DNA of 6,844 nucleotides from JBKJUK01 sp046590705 (GTDB taxonomy: Bacteria; Acidobacteriota; Thermoanaerobaculia; Gp7-AA8), in contig JBKJUK010000107.1 of the NCBI GenBank assembly GCA_046590705.1, positions 1-6,844 on the forward strand. The letters are read 5' to 3'. Below the pieces are notes generated by a model. It did no database searches. It was not told the DNA's origin and was given only the letters and a program-made list of their open reading frames with translations. The position numbers were made by a program, and so were the translations under genes. Below, in pieces: positions 5,995 through 6,844 of the stretch. The first letter of the stretch is position 1. Every line of letters begins with the position of its first letter.

Positions 5995-6783
5995 ATGCGA
6001 AACCGCGCCGCCTCCCTCGCTTTAGTCTTTCTTCTTGCTCTCCTTTTCGCTTCGACTGCTGCGTATGCCAGCGATGATTCGGCCCGCGCTCTCACCGACA
6101 GGATGATTGCGGCCCACGGAGGTCTGAAGCGGTGGAACGACGCGCCAACCGTTTCTTTCCGTAAACGGGACGGGGCCAATGGCAAAGATACTCTCGTTGT
6201 GGTCGAGCAGGGTCGGCGTCGCACCTACATCGAGTGGCCGGACGACAACTCGCAGCTGGTCAGTGATGGATCACGCGTCTGGACGAAGAACTATTCGCAG
6301 AAAGCGCCACCGTCCTTCCTCGTGAATCTCGACTACTACTTTCTCGGTCTGCCGTGGTTCACGCGGGATTCCGGTGTTCGTCTGGAAATGGCGGGAGAGG
6401 GAAAACTGCCCGGGGGAACTTCCGACCACAGGAAGGTGCGCATGTCCTTTGATGCGGGGGTGGGGAATTCCAGCGACATTTACACCCTGTTCATCGATCG
6501 CAAGACGAACATGTTGCGAGGAGTAGAGTACGTTGTGACACATCCCGCCATCGTCGTGTCAGCGAAACCGGCCAACGGAAAGTTCATCGGCCCGTTCTTC
6601 CGCATCTACGACGACTACAGGAAAGTCGACGGTCTGATGATTGCTACTCGCGCCAACTCCGTAGATGCCACCGGGAAGCCTCGTGGCGCAACTGAATACA
6701 GTGAGATTTCTTTCAGGAAAGTCTTCGACGAATCGCGAATGGTGATGCCTTCCGACGCCATTGTCGACGCGCCCGAACCGTGA
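5995..6783 (+). CDS. Predicted exported protein of unknown function (possible LolA-like fold)
   Basis: The protein has 262 residues. Residues 1-25 form a Sec signal: RNR, hydrophobic core LALVFLLALLFA, and a signal-peptidase I site AYA|S after residue 25. It has no lipobox Cys, so a soluble periplasmic or secreted product is expected. The mature part begins with a helix ending AHGGLKRWNDAPTVSFRKRD (40-59), the (A/M)xGG start seen in periplasmic families that resemble LolA or outer-membrane lipoprotein-sorting proteins. It continues as alternating polar/hydrophobic strands (TLVVVEQGRRRTYIEW, SDIYTLFIDRKTNMLRGVEY, GLMIATRANSV), which suits an open beta-barrel-like sheet. I see no catalytic motif. 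The fold assignment is inference, and I do not recognise a named gene. It has its own likely promoter, has no ribosome-binding site, and is not part of the liv operon by spacing (345 bp). Confidence 0.85.
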   Translation: MRNRAASLALVFLLALLFASTAAYASDDSARALTDRMIAAHGGLKRWNDAPTVSFRKRDGANGKDTLVVVEQGRRRTYIEWPDDNSQLVSDGSRVWTKNYSQKAPPSFLVNLDYYFLGLPWFTRDSGVRLEMAGEGKLPGGTSDHRKVRMSFDAGVGNSSDIYTLFIDRKTNMLRGVEYVVTHPAIVVSAKPANGKFIGPFFRIYDDYRKVDGLMIATRANSVDATGKPRGATEYSEISFRKVFDESRMVMPSDAIVDAPEP

Positions 6784-6809
6784 ACGAATCGCGGACCAGC
6801 GCATGAAAT

Positions 6810-6834
6810 GTAGGGGCGCGTTGCGCGCGCCCGC
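6810..6834. repeat. Family B-related hairpin downstream of the exported-protein gene
   Basis: GTAGG is followed by the stem GGGCGCG (6814-6820), a five-base loop TTGCG, and CGCGCCC (6826-6832). It matches the layout of the family B right arm (GTAGG, then GGACGCG, a loop and CGCGTCC at 1720-1746), with one base pair changed from A-T to G-C on both sides. No T-tract follows before the window ends. It may be the first arm of a longer element cut by the window edge. Confidence 0.55.
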
Positions 6835-6844
6835 TCCCCCGTGC

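Noticed and set aside
6810..6834. Intrinsic terminator for the exported-protein gene
   Set aside because: The hairpin is GC-rich but is followed by CCGCTCCCCC rather than a T-tract.

Overview
The window carries a complete branched-chain/hydrophobic amino acid ABC importer operon (HAAT family) in the order livK-livH-livM-livG-livF, all on the + strand. It is followed by one separate gene for a predicted exported protein of unknown function. The organism is a moderately GC-rich, Gram-negative-type bacterium: LivK has a lipoprotein signal, and the last protein has a Sec signal. The density of large palindromic intergenic repeats resembles what I associate with Acidobacteriota-like soil genomes. 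That placement is a weak inference, because there is no rRNA or other marker gene here.

Layout. 1-392 has no gene: a palindromic repeat (family A, copy 1, 28-218) and then a short livK leader. 393-1631 is livK. The 1632-1888 gap is packed with a long inverted repeat (family B), a half-copy of a second repeat (family C), and a textbook intrinsic terminator whose T-tract ends two bases before the livH start codon. 1889-2806 is livH. The 2807-3045 gap is almost filled by a 183-bp imperfect palindrome (family C, full copy). 3046-5649 holds livM, livG and livF, tightly packed (14-bp and 1-bp gaps). 5650-5994 has no gene: a weak terminator candidate, family A copy 2, a second family C half-copy in the opposite orientation, and a probable extended -10 promoter almost touching the next ATG. 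5995-6783 is the exported protein. 6810-6834 holds a hairpin related to family B at the window end.

Function. LivK is the lipid-anchored binding protein. LivH and LivM form the membrane channel, and LivG and LivF are the two ATPases. All have intact motifs, so the importer looks functional. The substrate (Leu/Ile/Val, other amino acids, amides or urea) cannot be fixed from sequence.

I see no evidence of a new enzymatic or defence system. The unusual part is the non-coding DNA. Three repeat families occupy every large gap, including both gaps inside the operon. A terminator sits on the livH translation start, and the last gene appears to be leaderless.
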